Part shown: positions 8,242 through 16,131 of the stretch, in pieces
Numbering within the stretch: the first letter of the stretch is position 1
Layout of the letters: each line of letters begins with the position of its first letter
Assembly (NCBI RefSeq): GCF_029382225.1
Contig: NZ_JARLTC010000046.1
Span: forward strand, 22,354 to 86,353
Direction: 5' to 3'
Length of the DNA: 64,000 bases
DNA from: Spongiactinospora sp. TRM90649
GTDB taxonomy: Bacteria > Actinomycetota > Actinomycetes > Streptosporangiales > Streptosporangiaceae
Notes under the pieces: generated by a model
What the model saw: the letters and a program-made list of their open reading frames with translations, nothing else
What the model was told of the DNA's origin: nothing
The model's database searches: none
Made by a program: the position numbers and the translations under genes

Positions 8242-9441
8242 ATGACACAGACGAAGATTCTCATCTCGGGGGCGTCCGTGGCGGGCCCGGCCCTGGCGTA
8301 CTGGCTGCACCGGTACGGCTACCGCGTGACGGTGGTCGAGAAGGCCCCTGACCTGCGTGGGGGTGGCTACGCCGTCGACTTCCGGGGCGACGTTCACATG
8401 ACCATGCTGCGGCGGATGGGAGTGCTCGCCGACATCGAACGGCTGCGCACCCGCATGGGCGCGACCTGGTACGTCAACAGCGCGGGCAAGCGCCTGGTGA
8501 AGATGCCGGACGACCTCTTCGCCGGCGATGTCGAGATCCTGCGCGGCGACCTGGCCCAGGTCCTCTACCAGGCGACGCGGGACGACACCGAGTACATCTT
8601 CGGCGACTCCATCAGCTCGGCCGAGGAGGACGCCGACGGCGTCACCGTCCACTTCGAACGCGGCGACCCCCGCCGCTTCGACCTGGTGATCGGCGCGGAC
8701 GGCGTGCACTCCAAGGTCAGATCCGTCGCCTTCGGCCCCGAGGACCGCTACGTCAAGCACCTCGGCCTGCACTGCGCCATCTTCACCGCCCCCAACCACC
8801 TGGGGCTCTCGTACTCCGGTCTCGCCTACAGCACCCCGGGCAAGGTCGTCTCCGTCTACAGCGCCCGGGACAACACCGAGACCAAGGCCCTCTTCTACTT
8901 CGCCTCCCCGGCCGCCGACTACCACCGCCACGACGTGGCCCGCCAGAAGAAGATCCTGGCCGAGACCTTCCGCGGCAACGGCTGGGAGACCGACCCCCTC
9001 CTGGTGACGATGTGGGACTCCCCGGACTTCTACTTCGACTCCGTCAGCCAGGTCCACATGGACACCTGGACCCGAGGCCGCTTCGCCCTCCTCGGCGACG
9101 CCGCCTGGTGCCCGTCCTCCCTCTCCGGCATGGGCACCGGCCTCGCCATGGTCGGCGCCTACGTCCTCGCCGGCGAACTCGCCACCGCCGAAGGCGACCA
9201 CCGCACGGCCTTCGCGGCCTACGAGCGGGAACTCCGTGCGTACGTGCGCGGCTGCCAGAAACAGGGCGAGGGCGTCAGCAGGCTGATGGTCCCGGAAAGC
9301 CCCGTACTCGCCTGGTTCCTCCGCCTGAACTTCAAACTGATCCCCTACCTGCCCTGGAAGGGCCTGATGGCCAAAAGCGTCCGCAAAACCGCCAGCGCCT
9401 ACACCCTCAAGCCCTACACCACCCCCACCCGCCGCCCCTGA
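8242..9441 (+). CDS. FAD-dependent monooxygenase (group A, PHBH fold)
   Basis: 399 residues. The N-terminal Rossmann fingerprint ILISGASVAGPALAYWL (variant GxSxxG), the GADGVHSKVR motif at about 151 and ALLGDAAWCPSSLSGMG at about 283 identify an aromatic hydroxylase/TetX-like FAD oxygenase that uses NAD(P)H and O2. The substrate is unknown. Homologues start near MTQTKILISG; an alternative ATG at 8230 would add four residues. The gene follows the AfsR-like regulator closely and may be co-transcribed. It is the last chromosomal protein gene before the tRNA and the prophage. Confidence 0.85.
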   Translation: MTQTKILISGASVAGPALAYWLHRYGYRVTVVEKAPDLRGGGYAVDFRGDVHMTMLRRMGVLADIERLRTRMGATWYVNSAGKRLVKMPDDLFAGDVEILRGDLAQVLYQATRDDTEYIFGDSISSAEEDADGVTVHFERGDPRRFDLVIGADGVHSKVRSVAFGPEDRYVKHLGLHCAIFTAPNHLGLSYSGLAYSTPGKVVSVYSARDNTETKALFYFASPAADYHRHDVARQKKILAETFRGNGWETDPLLVTMWDSPDFYFDSVSQVHMDTWTRGRFALLGDAAWCPSSLSGMGTGLAMVGAYVLAGELATAEGDHRTAFAAYERELRAYVRGCQKQGEGVSRLMVPESPVLAWFLRLNFKLIPYLPWKGLMAKSVRKTASAYTLKPYTTPTRRP

Positions 9442-9504
9442 CCCCTCTTGGTCGGCGACCGCCCCGCCCCGCCATCCCGGTACGGTAAGTTATCCTCGCG
9501 ACAG

Positions 9505-9530
9505 GAACCCCGTCGCCGACCACGGGGTTC
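9505..9530 (+). terminator. Hairpin between FAD oxygenase gene and tRNA-Lys
   Basis: Perfect 9-bp inverted repeat GAACCCCGT (9505-9513) / ACGGGGTTC (9522-9530) with an 8-base loop. It probably terminates transcription from 8242-9441 before the tRNA gene; no T-run follows. GGTAAGTTATCC just upstream (9484-9495) looks like the -10 region of a promoter serving the tRNA. Confidence 0.45.
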
Positions 9531-9548
9531 ACTCTGTAGTCTTCGCAA

Positions 9549-9623
9549 GGGGCGTTAGCTCAATGGTAGAGCTGCAGACTTTTAATCTGTAGGTTCAGGG
9601 TTCGAGCCCCTGGCGCCCCACCA
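9549..9623 (+). tRNA. tRNA-Lys (anticodon UUU), CCA encoded
   Basis: A cloverleaf can be drawn by hand. The acceptor stem is GGGGCGT (9549-9555) with GCGCCCC (9613-9619), with discriminator A at 9620 and genomic CCA at 9621-9623. The D-arm is GCTC/GAGC. The anticodon stem GCAGA/TCTGT has loop CTTTTAA and anticodon TTT at 9581-9583. The T-arm is CAGGG-TTCGAGC-CCCTG. It decodes AAA/AAG lysine codons. The integrase gene begins 82 bases past its 3' end, so the gene is the likely bacterial attachment site. Confidence 0.95.
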
Positions 9624-9704
9624 GCACATCCCTTGATCCACTAGCTGATCGGGATGTCCGGTTTGATCTCCTGCCAGACCAATGCCGGACCATCCGGTAA
9701 ACGA
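9601..9704. other. Left prophage junction (putative attL)
   Basis: The 3' half of tRNA-Lys (from the T-loop) plus the 81 bases up to the integrase stop. Actinophage tyrosine integrases commonly recombine in the 3' end of a tRNA gene and restore it, so the crossover core should lie within or just after 9581-9623. The core length cannot be defined because no duplicate was found on the right side of the window. Confidence 0.45.
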
Positions 9705-11105
9705 TCACGATCTGCGGGCGGCGCGAGGGATGATCGACACTGCGGCCTCGGCCGCCGCCTCGGCGAGCTCCGGCACGACCGACGCGTACGTGTCCGCCGT
9801 GAACCAGAACTGCCGGTGACCGAGGGTCGCGGAGACGACCTTCATGTCCACTCCGGCCGCGAGCATCAGGGTGGCCGCGCAGTGCCGAAGGTCGTGCAGC
9901 CGCACGGGCGGCTGCTTCGCCCACCGGACCAGGCGCTGCCACCGATCCGTCAGATAGTCGAGATCGAGCGGTTCGCCCGTCTTGGTCGTGAACACCCGGC
10001 CGGAGTCCACCCAGGCCGCGCCTGCGGCCAGTTGTTCGGTCTTCTGCCGCGTCCGCCAGGCCTTGAGCAACAGGACGTTTGTCTTGTCCAGCAACACGAC
10101 CCGGCGCGAGCTGTCGGACTTGATGCCCTGCTCGGCCTCGGCGTCCTCATCCTCCAGCACACTGATCGTGTGCGCACCGTCCAGGTCGGTGTCGCTCCAC
10201 TCCAGTCGCCCGGCCTCGCCGCGCCGCAAGCCGCGGGTCATCACCAGGTGGTACAGCGGGTACAGCCGGTCGCCGACGTCTTCCAGCCAGTCCAGCATCG
10301 CCCCGGCCTGCGCTGGCGTCCACACCATCACCGGCCCCGGGCGCGGGGCCACCTCGATGCCCTTCTTCTTGTCCCCCCAGCCGCCGGCCTTCTCCCAGTG
10401 CCGGACTCGCTCGGCGGTCCACACCAGCGGTCGCCGCCGACGCGCGGGCGCCAGCTCGACGTTCTTCGACGGGTCGTGCTGGATGAGCCCTTGCCGCCTG
10501 GCGGTCGTCAGCGCACTGGACAGCGTGGCGTGGACGCGTCGGATCGTCGTCGGCCCGATCGCACGTCGCTGCCACAGCCCCGGTTCTTCTTCGCCATCAC
10601 GTGTCCACGTCGCCACCGCCCGCGCGGACAGCAGCCGTCGCAGCAGTTCCGTGGGTTCCCCGTCCACCGGCCGGTTGATCTGCGTCATCGCGGCGTACAA
10701 CTCGGTGAGGTGGTACTCGCGTAGATCGGTCATGTGCAGGTGCCCCAGGCCGGGCTCCAGATACAGGTCGATGTGCTCGGTGTAGGTGCCCCGAGTGGAC
10801 GCGGCCAGCGACTGCTTCCCGGCGATCCACCGCCGCAGGTACGGCCCGACCTTGACCTTCCGATCGGGGATGGGCTTGCCAGAGCCGGCATCGGCCTGCA
10901 GCCTCGGCATGTCCTTCTCGGCCAGGGTCTTGTTCGGGTACGGCCCGGCCCAGGGGCGGCGCCGTTTGCCATCCGACCCGGGCGGCGCCTCGTAGCGGAA
11001 CCACCATGCCCCGTGGTCCCTCTTGGACAGCAGGGGGCATTTCTGACCGAGCTTCTTACTCGTGATCTCATCCCGGCAGTTGCACATCTTGATCGGGCGG
11101 GCCAT
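9705..11105 (-). CDS. int: Phage tyrosine recombinase (integrase)
   Basis: 466 residues. An N-terminal Cys-containing, arm-binding region (1-90) and a SAM-like core-binding domain (95-210, YLRRWIAGKQSLAASTRG) precede a catalytic domain with Arg in GLRRGE (R294), Lys 329, HDLR (H404, R407), H430 in LGHRQF and the nucleophile Y440 in ADTY. It integrates and, with an excisionase, excises the prophage, here at tRNA-Lys. An insertion-rich stretch at 215-260 lengthens it relative to typical 380-420 residue actinophage integrases. The start overlaps the upstream gene's end by 38 bases, suggesting coupled translation. Confidence 0.95.
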   Translation of the reverse strand: MARPIKMCNCRDEITSKKLGQKCPLLSKRDHGAWWFRYEAPPGSDGKRRRPWAGPYPNKTLAEKDMPRLQADAGSGKPIPDRKVKVGPYLRRWIAGKQSLAASTRGTYTEHIDLYLEPGLGHLHMTDLREYHLTELYAAMTQINRPVDGEPTELLRRLLSARAVATWTRDGEEEPGLWQRRAIGPTTIRRVHATLSSALTTARRQGLIQHDPSKNVELAPARRRRPLVWTAERVRHWEKAGGWGDKKKGIEVAPRPGPVMVWTPAQAGAMLDWLEDVGDRLYPLYHLVMTRGLRRGEAGRLEWSDTDLDGAHTISVLEDEDAEAEQGIKSDSSRRVVLLDKTNVLLLKAWRTRQKTEQLAAGAAWVDSGRVFTTKTGEPLDLDYLTDRWQRLVRWAKQPPVRLHDLRHCAATLMLAAGVDMKVVSATLGHRQFWFTADTYASVVPELAEAAAEAAVSIIPRAARRS

Positions 11106-11535
11106 TGATCGCCTTCCAGGTGGGGTCGTGCCCTGGGAGATTCGACATCTCTGGAGATATTTGGGCCGGATCGAGGAACCGGCTGAATCGCGTCAGCAAT
11201 ACCGATAGGGCGCTGGCCATATCGTCGGACATGGCCCCGGTCGGGATCCCCACATCGACGAGATCCTGTGTGATCTCGACGGTGAACGTCGTCCCCTCAG
11301 GTAATGCCTGAATCAGGTGTATCCGCACGTTCAGGAGTGGTGTGAGGCGAGGGGCGTCCAGTGGGCGGAGCGAGTAGGGGGCGGTGATGATCTGCGTGAC
11401 GGTCGCGAGGTCATCGAGAACGCCGGGTTCGACGTCGGCCCCGCGCACCTTGATCTTCATGCGGCCGGGGCCCCAAACCAGGCAGGCCGGCCAATCCGGG
11501 TGGCCGTCAAGGACGTATTCGACCATTTCGTGCAT
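11068..11535 (-). CDS. Hypothetical protein preceding the integrase
   Basis: 155 residues with no recognised domain. The segment VLDDLATVTQIITAPYSLRP and an alternating strand pattern in the centre suggest a small alpha/beta fold. It overlaps int by 38 bases in the same direction, so both are probably one transcript and this protein may be made in step with the integrase. ATG 11535 and ATG 11526 are both possible starts. Confidence 0.65.
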   Translation of the reverse strand: MHEMVEYVLDGHPDWPACLVWGPGRMKIKVRGADVEPGVLDDLATVTQIITAPYSLRPLDAPRLTPLLNVRIHLIQALPEGTTFTVEITQDLVDVGIPTGAMSDDMASALSVLLTRFSRFLDPAQISPEMSNLPGHDPTWKAINGPPDQDVQLPG

Positions 11536-11621
11536 GAGGCTTGTCTACGTGACCTTGTGCAACCCTAAATGCACTCAATACGGTCGAACCGGACAACCTG
11601 TAACCCGTTGTTGTTCAACCG

Positions 11622-12014
11622 TTATTCATCTGCCGCCGCCTCCTCGCGCGCCATGGCCTCAGCGAGCCGCTTGATCCTTCGCCGCTTCTCCTCGCTGAGC
11701 GATCGGGGGACGGCGATCATGAGCAGTTCGCCGTCCGAGAGAACCTCTGCGACGTCGTACTCCAGCCACTGCTTGGCGGCCATCTGCTTCAGCTGATCCA
11801 GGGAAGTGTTCGTTCCGGCGGCCAGCGCCCGCAGCCGCCACAGCTCGGGCGCCGGCGCCCGAGCCCCTTGCAGGGCCTCCAGCCACTGGGGGTAGATCAC
11901 ATTGCGAGGATTCTCGGGATCGACGGAGCGCTTGGACAGTTGGTGGCGGGTGATCTGGGTGCGCTCCAGGTAGGCGTTGACGTAGTCGCTGAGCGGCGTC
12001 CGAGACGCCTTCAT
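11622..12014 (-). CDS. HTH protein, candidate lysogeny (cI-like) repressor
   Basis: 130 residues. LSDYVNAYLERTQITRHQLSK followed by an insertion and ALQGARAPAPELWRLRALAAG resembles an XRE-type helix-turn-helix of the phage immunity repressor kind; the C-terminus (SEEKRRRIKRLAEAMAREEA) is a charged helix. ATG 12014 has GAAGGA 3-4 bases upstream and is preferred to the longer frame beginning at 12104. It is transcribed away from the Cro-like gene at 12298 across a region with repeated operator-like palindromes, the classic layout of a lysogeny switch. Its identity as the repressor is inferred from position and fold. Confidence 0.65.
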   Translation of the reverse strand: MKASRTPLSDYVNAYLERTQITRHQLSKRSVDPENPRNVIYPQWLEALQGARAPAPELWRLRALAAGTNTSLDQLKQMAAKQWLEYDVAEVLSDGELLMIAVPRSLSEEKRRRIKRLAEAMAREEAAADE

Positions 12015-12059
12015 GGATCCTTCGCCGGTCGGCACGTAGTCACCTCTCAGTGTCCCCGA

Positions 12060-12071
12060 GTGACGTGTCAC
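12060..12071. promoter_or_regulatory. Inverted repeat in the leader of the repressor-like gene
   Basis: GTGAC-GT-GTCAC, 5-bp arms with a 2-base centre, about 50 bases upstream of the 12014 start. A possible binding site for one of the two divergent regulators. It differs in sequence from the TGATGAATCATCA sites. Confidence 0.35.
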
Positions 12072-12082
12072 ATCGCTCACCT

Positions 12083-12111
12083 CGTATCGGTGCTGATGAT
12101 TCACATCTCAA
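12083..12111 (-). promoter_or_regulatory. Possible promoter for the repressor-like gene
   Basis: On the minus strand TTGAGA (12106-12111) is followed after 17 bases by GATACG (12083-12088). The -35 matches TTGACA in 5 of 6 bases; the -10 is weak. The spacer contains the degenerate operator TGATGATTCA (12094-12103), as expected for autoregulation. Confidence 0.35.
12094..12106. promoter_or_regulatory. Degenerate operator (site O3)
   Basis: TGATGATTCACAT shares its first 10 bases with the reverse complement of the palindrome TGATGAATCATCA found at 12223 and 12519. It lies in the spacer of the putative minus-strand promoter. Confidence 0.4.
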
Positions 12112-12197
12112 TGCCGCTTCTGTCTGCATAGCGCATCTCGTGGCAGACAACAAGACGTCATCATCCAACCAGATCAAGGCCGCTTGTCGTGCAGGGG

Positions 12198-12226
12198 TAG
12201 ACAGCCGTCCAGTGCATACTTATGAT
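12198..12226 (+). promoter_or_regulatory. Promoter for the Cro-like gene and early operon
   Basis: -35 TAGACA (12198-12203), a 17-base spacer and -10 TATGAT (12221-12226); each hexamer matches the vegetative consensus in 5 of 6 positions. The palindrome TGATGAATCATCA (12223-12235) overlaps the -10 and the expected start site, so a bound repressor would block it. Confidence 0.65.
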
Positions 12227-12239
12227 GAATCATCAACAG
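12222..12239. promoter_or_regulatory. Operator site O1 (palindromic repeat copy 1)
   Basis: ATGATGAATCATCAACAG. The core TGATGA-A-TCATCA (12223-12235) is a perfect 6-bp dyad. The whole 18-mer recurs exactly at 12518-12535. It overlaps the -10 of the rightward promoter. Confidence 0.65.
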
Positions 12240-12297
12240 CAACGAAAGATCGCGGACGGCCGGGGGTATCCCCGACTCTCGCCCCGGAAGGCACCAC

Positions 12298-12546
12298 ATG
12301 ACTTCACCCGAGATGATCCTTCGTAGCGGTGACCTGCTGCGAAGGCTCATGGAGGGCCGCCACTCCTGCAACACCCTGGGGCCTGCGGTAGGCGTGTCGC
12401 GGCAGATGATCGCGCATCTGACGTCCGGGCGGCGTACATCGTGTCGCCGCATGACCGCCGAACGCATCGCCCTCGAACTAGATGTGCAGGTCGGGGATCT
12501 TTTTCGGCCCGGTAGTGATGATGAATCATCAACAGACAGGAACTGA
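12298..12546 (+). CDS. XRE-family HTH regulator (Cro-like)
   Basis: 82 residues, nearly all one XRE helix-turn-helix: LLRRLMEGRHSCNTLGPAVG, SRQMIAHLTSGRRTSCRR, and MTAERIALELDVQVGDLFRP. ATG 12298 has GGAAGG 6 bases upstream. It lies directly behind the promoter at 12198 and diverges from the repressor-like gene. The 3' end of its frame contains operator copy 2. By position and fold it is the Cro counterpart of the switch. Confidence 0.75.
   Translation: MTSPEMILRSGDLLRRLMEGRHSCNTLGPAVGVSRQMIAHLTSGRRTSCRRMTAERIALELDVQVGDLFRPGSDDESSTDRN
12518..12535. promoter_or_regulatory. Operator site O2 (palindromic repeat copy 2)
   Basis: Exact second copy of ATGATGAATCATCAACAG, dyad core 12519-12531. 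It lies in the last codons of the Cro-like gene and 17-30 bases before the start of the excisionase-like gene. No convincing promoter was found here, so it may control readthrough or act cooperatively with O1. Confidence 0.6.
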
Positions 12547-12547
12547 C

Positions 12548-12745
12548 ATGTCGCCCACGCAGATGACCAATGACCCCATCCTCAACTTCGACGAGTTCTG
12601 CGCGTTCGCGAACTTGAAGCACACGTCCGTACGCAGCAAGCGTGCCCGGGGCGAGGGCCCGCCCTTCTTTCGGCTCGGCCGCCTCCTCATGATCCGCAAG
12701 TCGGCGGCGGAAGCGTGGATTCGCTCGTTCGAGAACGCCAGCTGA
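12548..12745 (+). CDS. Excisionase/AlpA-like HTH protein
   Basis: 65 residues: FDEFCAFANLKHTSVRSKRA, then FFRLGRLLMIRKSAAEAWIR, the MerR-like winged-helix pattern of helix_turn_helix_17 excisionases. ATG 12548 has CAGGA 6 bases upstream; the open frame from 12482 has no better start. It likely bends attachment-site DNA for excision or regulates early genes. The operator repeat immediately precedes it. Confidence 0.75.
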   Translation: MSPTQMTNDPILNFDEFCAFANLKHTSVRSKRARGEGPPFFRLGRLLMIRKSAAEAWIRSFENAS

Positions 12746-12829
12746 CATGCCGCGAGGCCCCGCCGCTCCTACCCGGCCGGACCTCGCATCGATCCCGCAT
12801 CTCACCGTCTGAAAGGACGCGAGGACCTG

Positions 12830-13540
12830 ATGTCCATCATGCCTCCTGCCGCCCCTGTGGCGGTCACACCCGACCAGATCCGCGAGCGCCTCACCGCGCA
12901 CGCGCACCACCTGGCCGGCCTGTCCCCGTACGTGTACGGCCCGGTCCAGCAGGCGTGGACCTCGACGCGCACGCTGGTCGAGCAGGCCGCCGCCCACGCC
13001 CCGGACCTGCCCCTGGCCGTGGCCGACCTCACCGTCGCCGCCACGGGCGCCTCCGAGGAGCTGCTCCCCCTCTCCGTCGAGGGCGGCCCCTGGTACGACA
13101 CCTCGCGGGAGCTGATCCGGCTGTGCCGCCAGCTCGTCAACGCCGCCCGGGACGCCCTGGCCAGGCGGTGCCTCATGAACGAGCGCGCCGAGTACATCGC
13201 CGGCCTGCGGGCCCTGGCCGATCTCCTGGAGAGGCACTCCGAGGTGCCCCTGCCTCACCATGGTCAGCGGCTCGGCGGCAGCCACATCGTCGAGGAACTG
13301 ATCTTCATCGACGGGCCGTCCGCCGTCGCCACCGCCCTGACCCTCATCGGCGCGATGGACCAGCCCCCCACCATCCTCGTCGAGGACGGCGTGCACCACC
13401 CGATCCGCATCACCGGGCACCTCCGCGGCTACCACGTCCAGCTGTGCGTGAGGACGGGCGACACGCCGCCCGAGGCGCCCGTGGCGTTGGAGATCCCCGC
13501 CGAGCTGCGGAACGCATGCGCTCTCCTGGCGGGTGCGTGA
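12830..13540 (+). CDS. Hypothetical phage early protein
   Basis: 236 residues with no family recognised. The first 130 residues look helical (TPDQIRERLTAHAHHLAG, LIRLCRQLVNAARDALARRC); the last 90 look strand-rich (PPTILVEDGVHHPIRITGHL). GAGGAC precedes ATG 12830. The stop overlaps the next start (TGATG), placing it first in the tightly packed early operon. Confidence 0.7.
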   Translation: MSIMPPAAPVAVTPDQIRERLTAHAHHLAGLSPYVYGPVQQAWTSTRTLVEQAAAHAPDLPLAVADLTVAATGASEELLPLSVEGGPWYDTSRELIRLCRQLVNAARDALARRCLMNERAEYIAGLRALADLLERHSEVPLPHHGQRLGGSHIVEELIFIDGPSAVATALTLIGAMDQPPTILVEDGVHHPIRITGHLRGYHVQLCVRTGDTPPEAPVALEIPAELRNACALLAGA

Positions 13541-13833
13541 TGACCACCGAAACCATGACCGTCCGCGTCCGCGACCGCGCGTCCGAGTCCCCGTGGGGCT
13601 CCGGGCCGACCAACCCGATCGTCCGCACGGTCACCATCTCCGCCCACTGCCCGAAGTGCGGCGGACCGCGCGGCGTCCCCCGCAACCTCAACACCTGCGA
13701 CGACGGGGAGCACTACTCCGTCGACGTCTGGGAGAACCCCTGCCGCCACGTCGACTTCTACGCCGACATCGTCGTCGAGGCTCGCGCGCTGGTCGACGGC
13801 CCGCAGCAGGGCGGGGGCGGTGGGCTCCAGTGA
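13540..13833 (+). CDS. Small Cys-pair (zinc-ribbon-like) phage protein
   Basis: 97 residues. CPKCGG is followed by a second pair spaced as C-DDGEHY and WENPCRHVDFYAD, resembling a small zinc-binding fold of unknown role. It starts at ATG 13540 within the preceding stop and ends in a Gly-rich stretch that overlaps the next GTG by four bases. Confidence 0.65.
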   Translation: MTTETMTVRVRDRASESPWGSGPTNPIVRTVTISAHCPKCGGPRGVPRNLNTCDDGEHYSVDVWENPCRHVDFYADIVVEARALVDGPQQGGGGGLQ

Positions 13834-14159
13834 CCGCCGACCGTCCCTCGCTCGTGTCGCTCCACGAGGCGCTGCAGATCCTGGCCGCCCCCCTCGCTGG
13901 CTGTCTGTCCAGTGCCACGGTGGACTCGCTCGTCAAGGCACTGCTCACGTCCACCGTGGAGTCCGGCGACCTCAAGCCCTTCACGATCGGTGGCCGCCGC
14001 CTGTTCCGCCGCGCGGACATCGACGCCCTCGCCGGCCGGATCGTCGAGTACGCCCGCGCGCCCCGTCCGGTGCCCGGAGGCGAGGTCCGCGCCGACCACG
14101 ACCGCGACACCGCGTACCAGGCCGAGCAGCACGAGCAGCCCACCGGGGAGGACCTGTGA
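13830..14159 (+). CDS. Excisionase-type HTH DNA-binding protein
   Basis: 109 residues. A helical N-terminus (SLHEALQILAAPLAG, ATVDSLVKALLTSTVE) precedes FTIGGRRLFRRADIDALAGR, the C-terminal half of an excisionase-type winged helix. GTG 13830 overlaps the previous stop (GTGA), and its own stop overlaps the exonuclease start. A second excisionase-like candidate besides 12548. Confidence 0.65.
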   Translation: MTADRPSLVSLHEALQILAAPLAGCLSSATVDSLVKALLTSTVESGDLKPFTIGGRRLFRRADIDALAGRIVEYARAPRPVPGGEVRADHDRDTAYQAEQHEQPTGEDL

Positions 14160-15172
14160 CGGCTCTTCTGTCTGAGACGGTCACTCCGACCGGCTTGATG
14201 GTGCTGCCCGCCGACGCGCCGCGCGAGGAATGGCTGGCCGCGCGGCGGCGGGGCATCGGCGGGTCGGATGCGCTGGCCGTGCTCGGTCTGTCGCCCTACA
14301 GCAGCCGGTACAGCGTGTGGGCCGACAAGCGGGGCCTGCTCGCCGAGCAGGACGACCGCGAGGCGATGCGGTGGGGCCGCCTGCTGGAGCCGGTCATCGC
14401 CGCGGAGTTCACCGAGCGGACCGGCATCGAGGCCGTGTCGTGCGGGCTGATGCGGCACGCCGAACGGGACTGGCAGCTCGCGAGCGTGGACCGGCTCACC
14501 GCCGACGGCGGCGTGCTGGAGATCAAGACGACGTCGCAGTTCCGCGCCGGGGACTGGGACGACGAGCAGCTCGCCGACGCGGCCGAGGCCCAGCTGCAGC
14601 ACTACCTGGCGGTGACCGGCCTGGAGCACGGCTATGCCGCCGCGCTGATCGGCGGGCAACGGCTGGAGATCCGCCACGTCGTCCGGGACGACCGGCTGAT
14701 CCGGGTGCTGGTGGAGGCCGAGGCCGAGCTGTGGCAGATGGTGTGCGATGGCACCGCCCCGGCGCTGGACGGGTCCGAGGCCACCGCTCGCGCGCTGGCC
14801 GAGCTGTACCCGCACGCCGGCGGCCACGCCGTCGAGCTGGACGCCCAGGCGGTGACGCTGCTGCGCGCCTCCCTCGGCTGGGCCGAGGAGATCGCCACCC
14901 TCAAGGCGCAGCGTGACGCCGTCAAGAACACGGTCACCGGCCGGATGCGTGCCGCCGCCGTCGCCACCTACGCCAACGAGACCGTCGCCACCTGGCGCAA
15001 CACCGGCCAGTTCGACGAGGCCGCGTTCACCGCCGACCACCCCGACCTGACCGCCGAGTTCGCTGCCACCGTCACCCGGCTCGACACCGCGGCCCTCAAG
15101 GCCGCCCACCCCGACCTGTACGCGGCCTACCGGTCCCGCGTCTTCCGCCCCGTCAAGAAGGGACTCATCTGA
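14156..15172 (+). CDS. YqaJ-family viral exonuclease
   Basis: 338 residues. Motifs of the YqaJ/lambda-exonuclease fold: RRRGIGGSDALAVLGLSPYS (N-terminal), WGRLLEPVIAAEF (catalytic Glu), QLASVDRLTADGGVLEIKTT (the D...ExK core) and AEAQLQHYLAVTGL. It degrades one DNA strand to leave a 3' overhang for the annealing protein encoded next. The C-terminal 100 residues are helical. GTG 14156 is coupled to the preceding gene by GTGA, and the stop TGA overlaps the RecT ATG by one base. Confidence 0.9.
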   Translation: MTALLSETVTPTGLMVLPADAPREEWLAARRRGIGGSDALAVLGLSPYSSRYSVWADKRGLLAEQDDREAMRWGRLLEPVIAAEFTERTGIEAVSCGLMRHAERDWQLASVDRLTADGGVLEIKTTSQFRAGDWDDEQLADAAEAQLQHYLAVTGLEHGYAAALIGGQRLEIRHVVRDDRLIRVLVEAEAELWQMVCDGTAPALDGSEATARALAELYPHAGGHAVELDAQAVTLLRASLGWAEEIATLKAQRDAVKNTVTGRMRAAAVATYANETVATWRNTGQFDEAAFTADHPDLTAEFAATVTRLDTAALKAAHPDLYAAYRSRVFRPVKKGLI

Positions 15173-16131
15173 TGGGACGCGACCTCGCCTCCCGCGCCGA
15201 GCAGGCGCGCGGCCAGATCGAGCAGCAGCCGCAGACCCTGGGGCAGCAGATCCAGGCCATGCAGGCCCAGTTCCAGCTCGCCATGCCCCGAGGGGCCGAG
15301 GCCGGGCAGCTCGTCCGGGACGCGATGACCTGTCTGCGCACGACGAAGGACCTCGCCAAGGCCGACGCGGCCAGCGTCCTCGGTGCGCTCATGACCTGCG
15401 CCCAGCTCGGGCTGCGGCCCGGCGTCGGCGCGCTCGGCCACGCGTGGATCCTGCCGTTCTGGGACAAGAACGCCGGACCCGAGCGGAACGGCAAGCCGAT
15501 GGGTGGCCACGTCGCCCAGCTCATCATCGGCTACCAGGGCTACGCCGAGCTGGCCTACCGCACCGGGCGCGTGCTGAACATCGCCGCCCGCACCGTCTAC
15601 ACCAACGACCATTTCGAGCTGGCCTACCACCTCAGCACGGACGACATGGTGCACCGGCCCTACCTCGACGGCCCCCGCGGCGAGGCCCGGCTGTACTACG
15701 CCGTGGCTCGGCTCAAGGACGACGGGTACGCCGTCACCGACCCCATGACGCACGCCGACATGGAAACCCACCGCGACCGCTTCGCCATGGCCAAGGCCAA
15801 GGAGTGGGTCGGCGGCAAGGAGACCGGGCGGCGCATCGTGGTCGGGCCGTGGCGGGACCATTTCGAGGCGATGGCCCACAAGACCATGGTCCGCCGCCTG
15901 GCCAAGCTGCTGCCCAAGTCCACCGAGTTCGCCTACGCCCTCGCCGTCGACGAAGGCGTCCGCGTCGACATCACCCCCGACGTCGCCCCCGACGAGGTCA
16001 CCGAACGTCCCGTCATCGACGGCCAGGTCGAGCCGGACGCCATCGAACCGCCGTCCGGAGACTCCCCGCCGGAGCCGCCGGCCGAGGGAGACGGCTGGCC
16101 GCCGGTCACCAAGCCTGGCCAGGGGGCGTGA
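15172..16131 (+). CDS. recT: RecT-family single-strand annealing protein
   Basis: 319 residues. RecT landmarks: VLGALMTCAQLGLRPGVGALGHAWILPF, AQLIIGYQGYAELAYRTGRV and GPWRDHFEAMAHKTMVRRLAK, with an acidic Pro-rich tail. It binds the single strands made by the YqaJ nuclease (immediately upstream) and anneals them, forming the phage recombination pair used in replication or circularisation. Confidence 0.92.
   Translation: MGRDLASRAEQARGQIEQQPQTLGQQIQAMQAQFQLAMPRGAEAGQLVRDAMTCLRTTKDLAKADAASVLGALMTCAQLGLRPGVGALGHAWILPFWDKNAGPERNGKPMGGHVAQLIIGYQGYAELAYRTGRVLNIAARTVYTNDHFELAYHLSTDDMVHRPYLDGPRGEARLYYAVARLKDDGYAVTDPMTHADMETHRDRFAMAKAKEWVGGKETGRRIVVGPWRDHFEAMAHKTMVRRLAKLLPKSTEFAYALAVDEGVRVDITPDVAPDEVTERPVIDGQVEPDAIEPPSGDSPPEPPAEGDGWPPVTKPGQGA

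Noticed and set aside
12747..12812. 21-residue ORF MPRGPAAPTRPDLASIPHLTV after the excisionase-like gene
   Set aside because: No ribosome binding site and no overlap with neighbours; too short to support.
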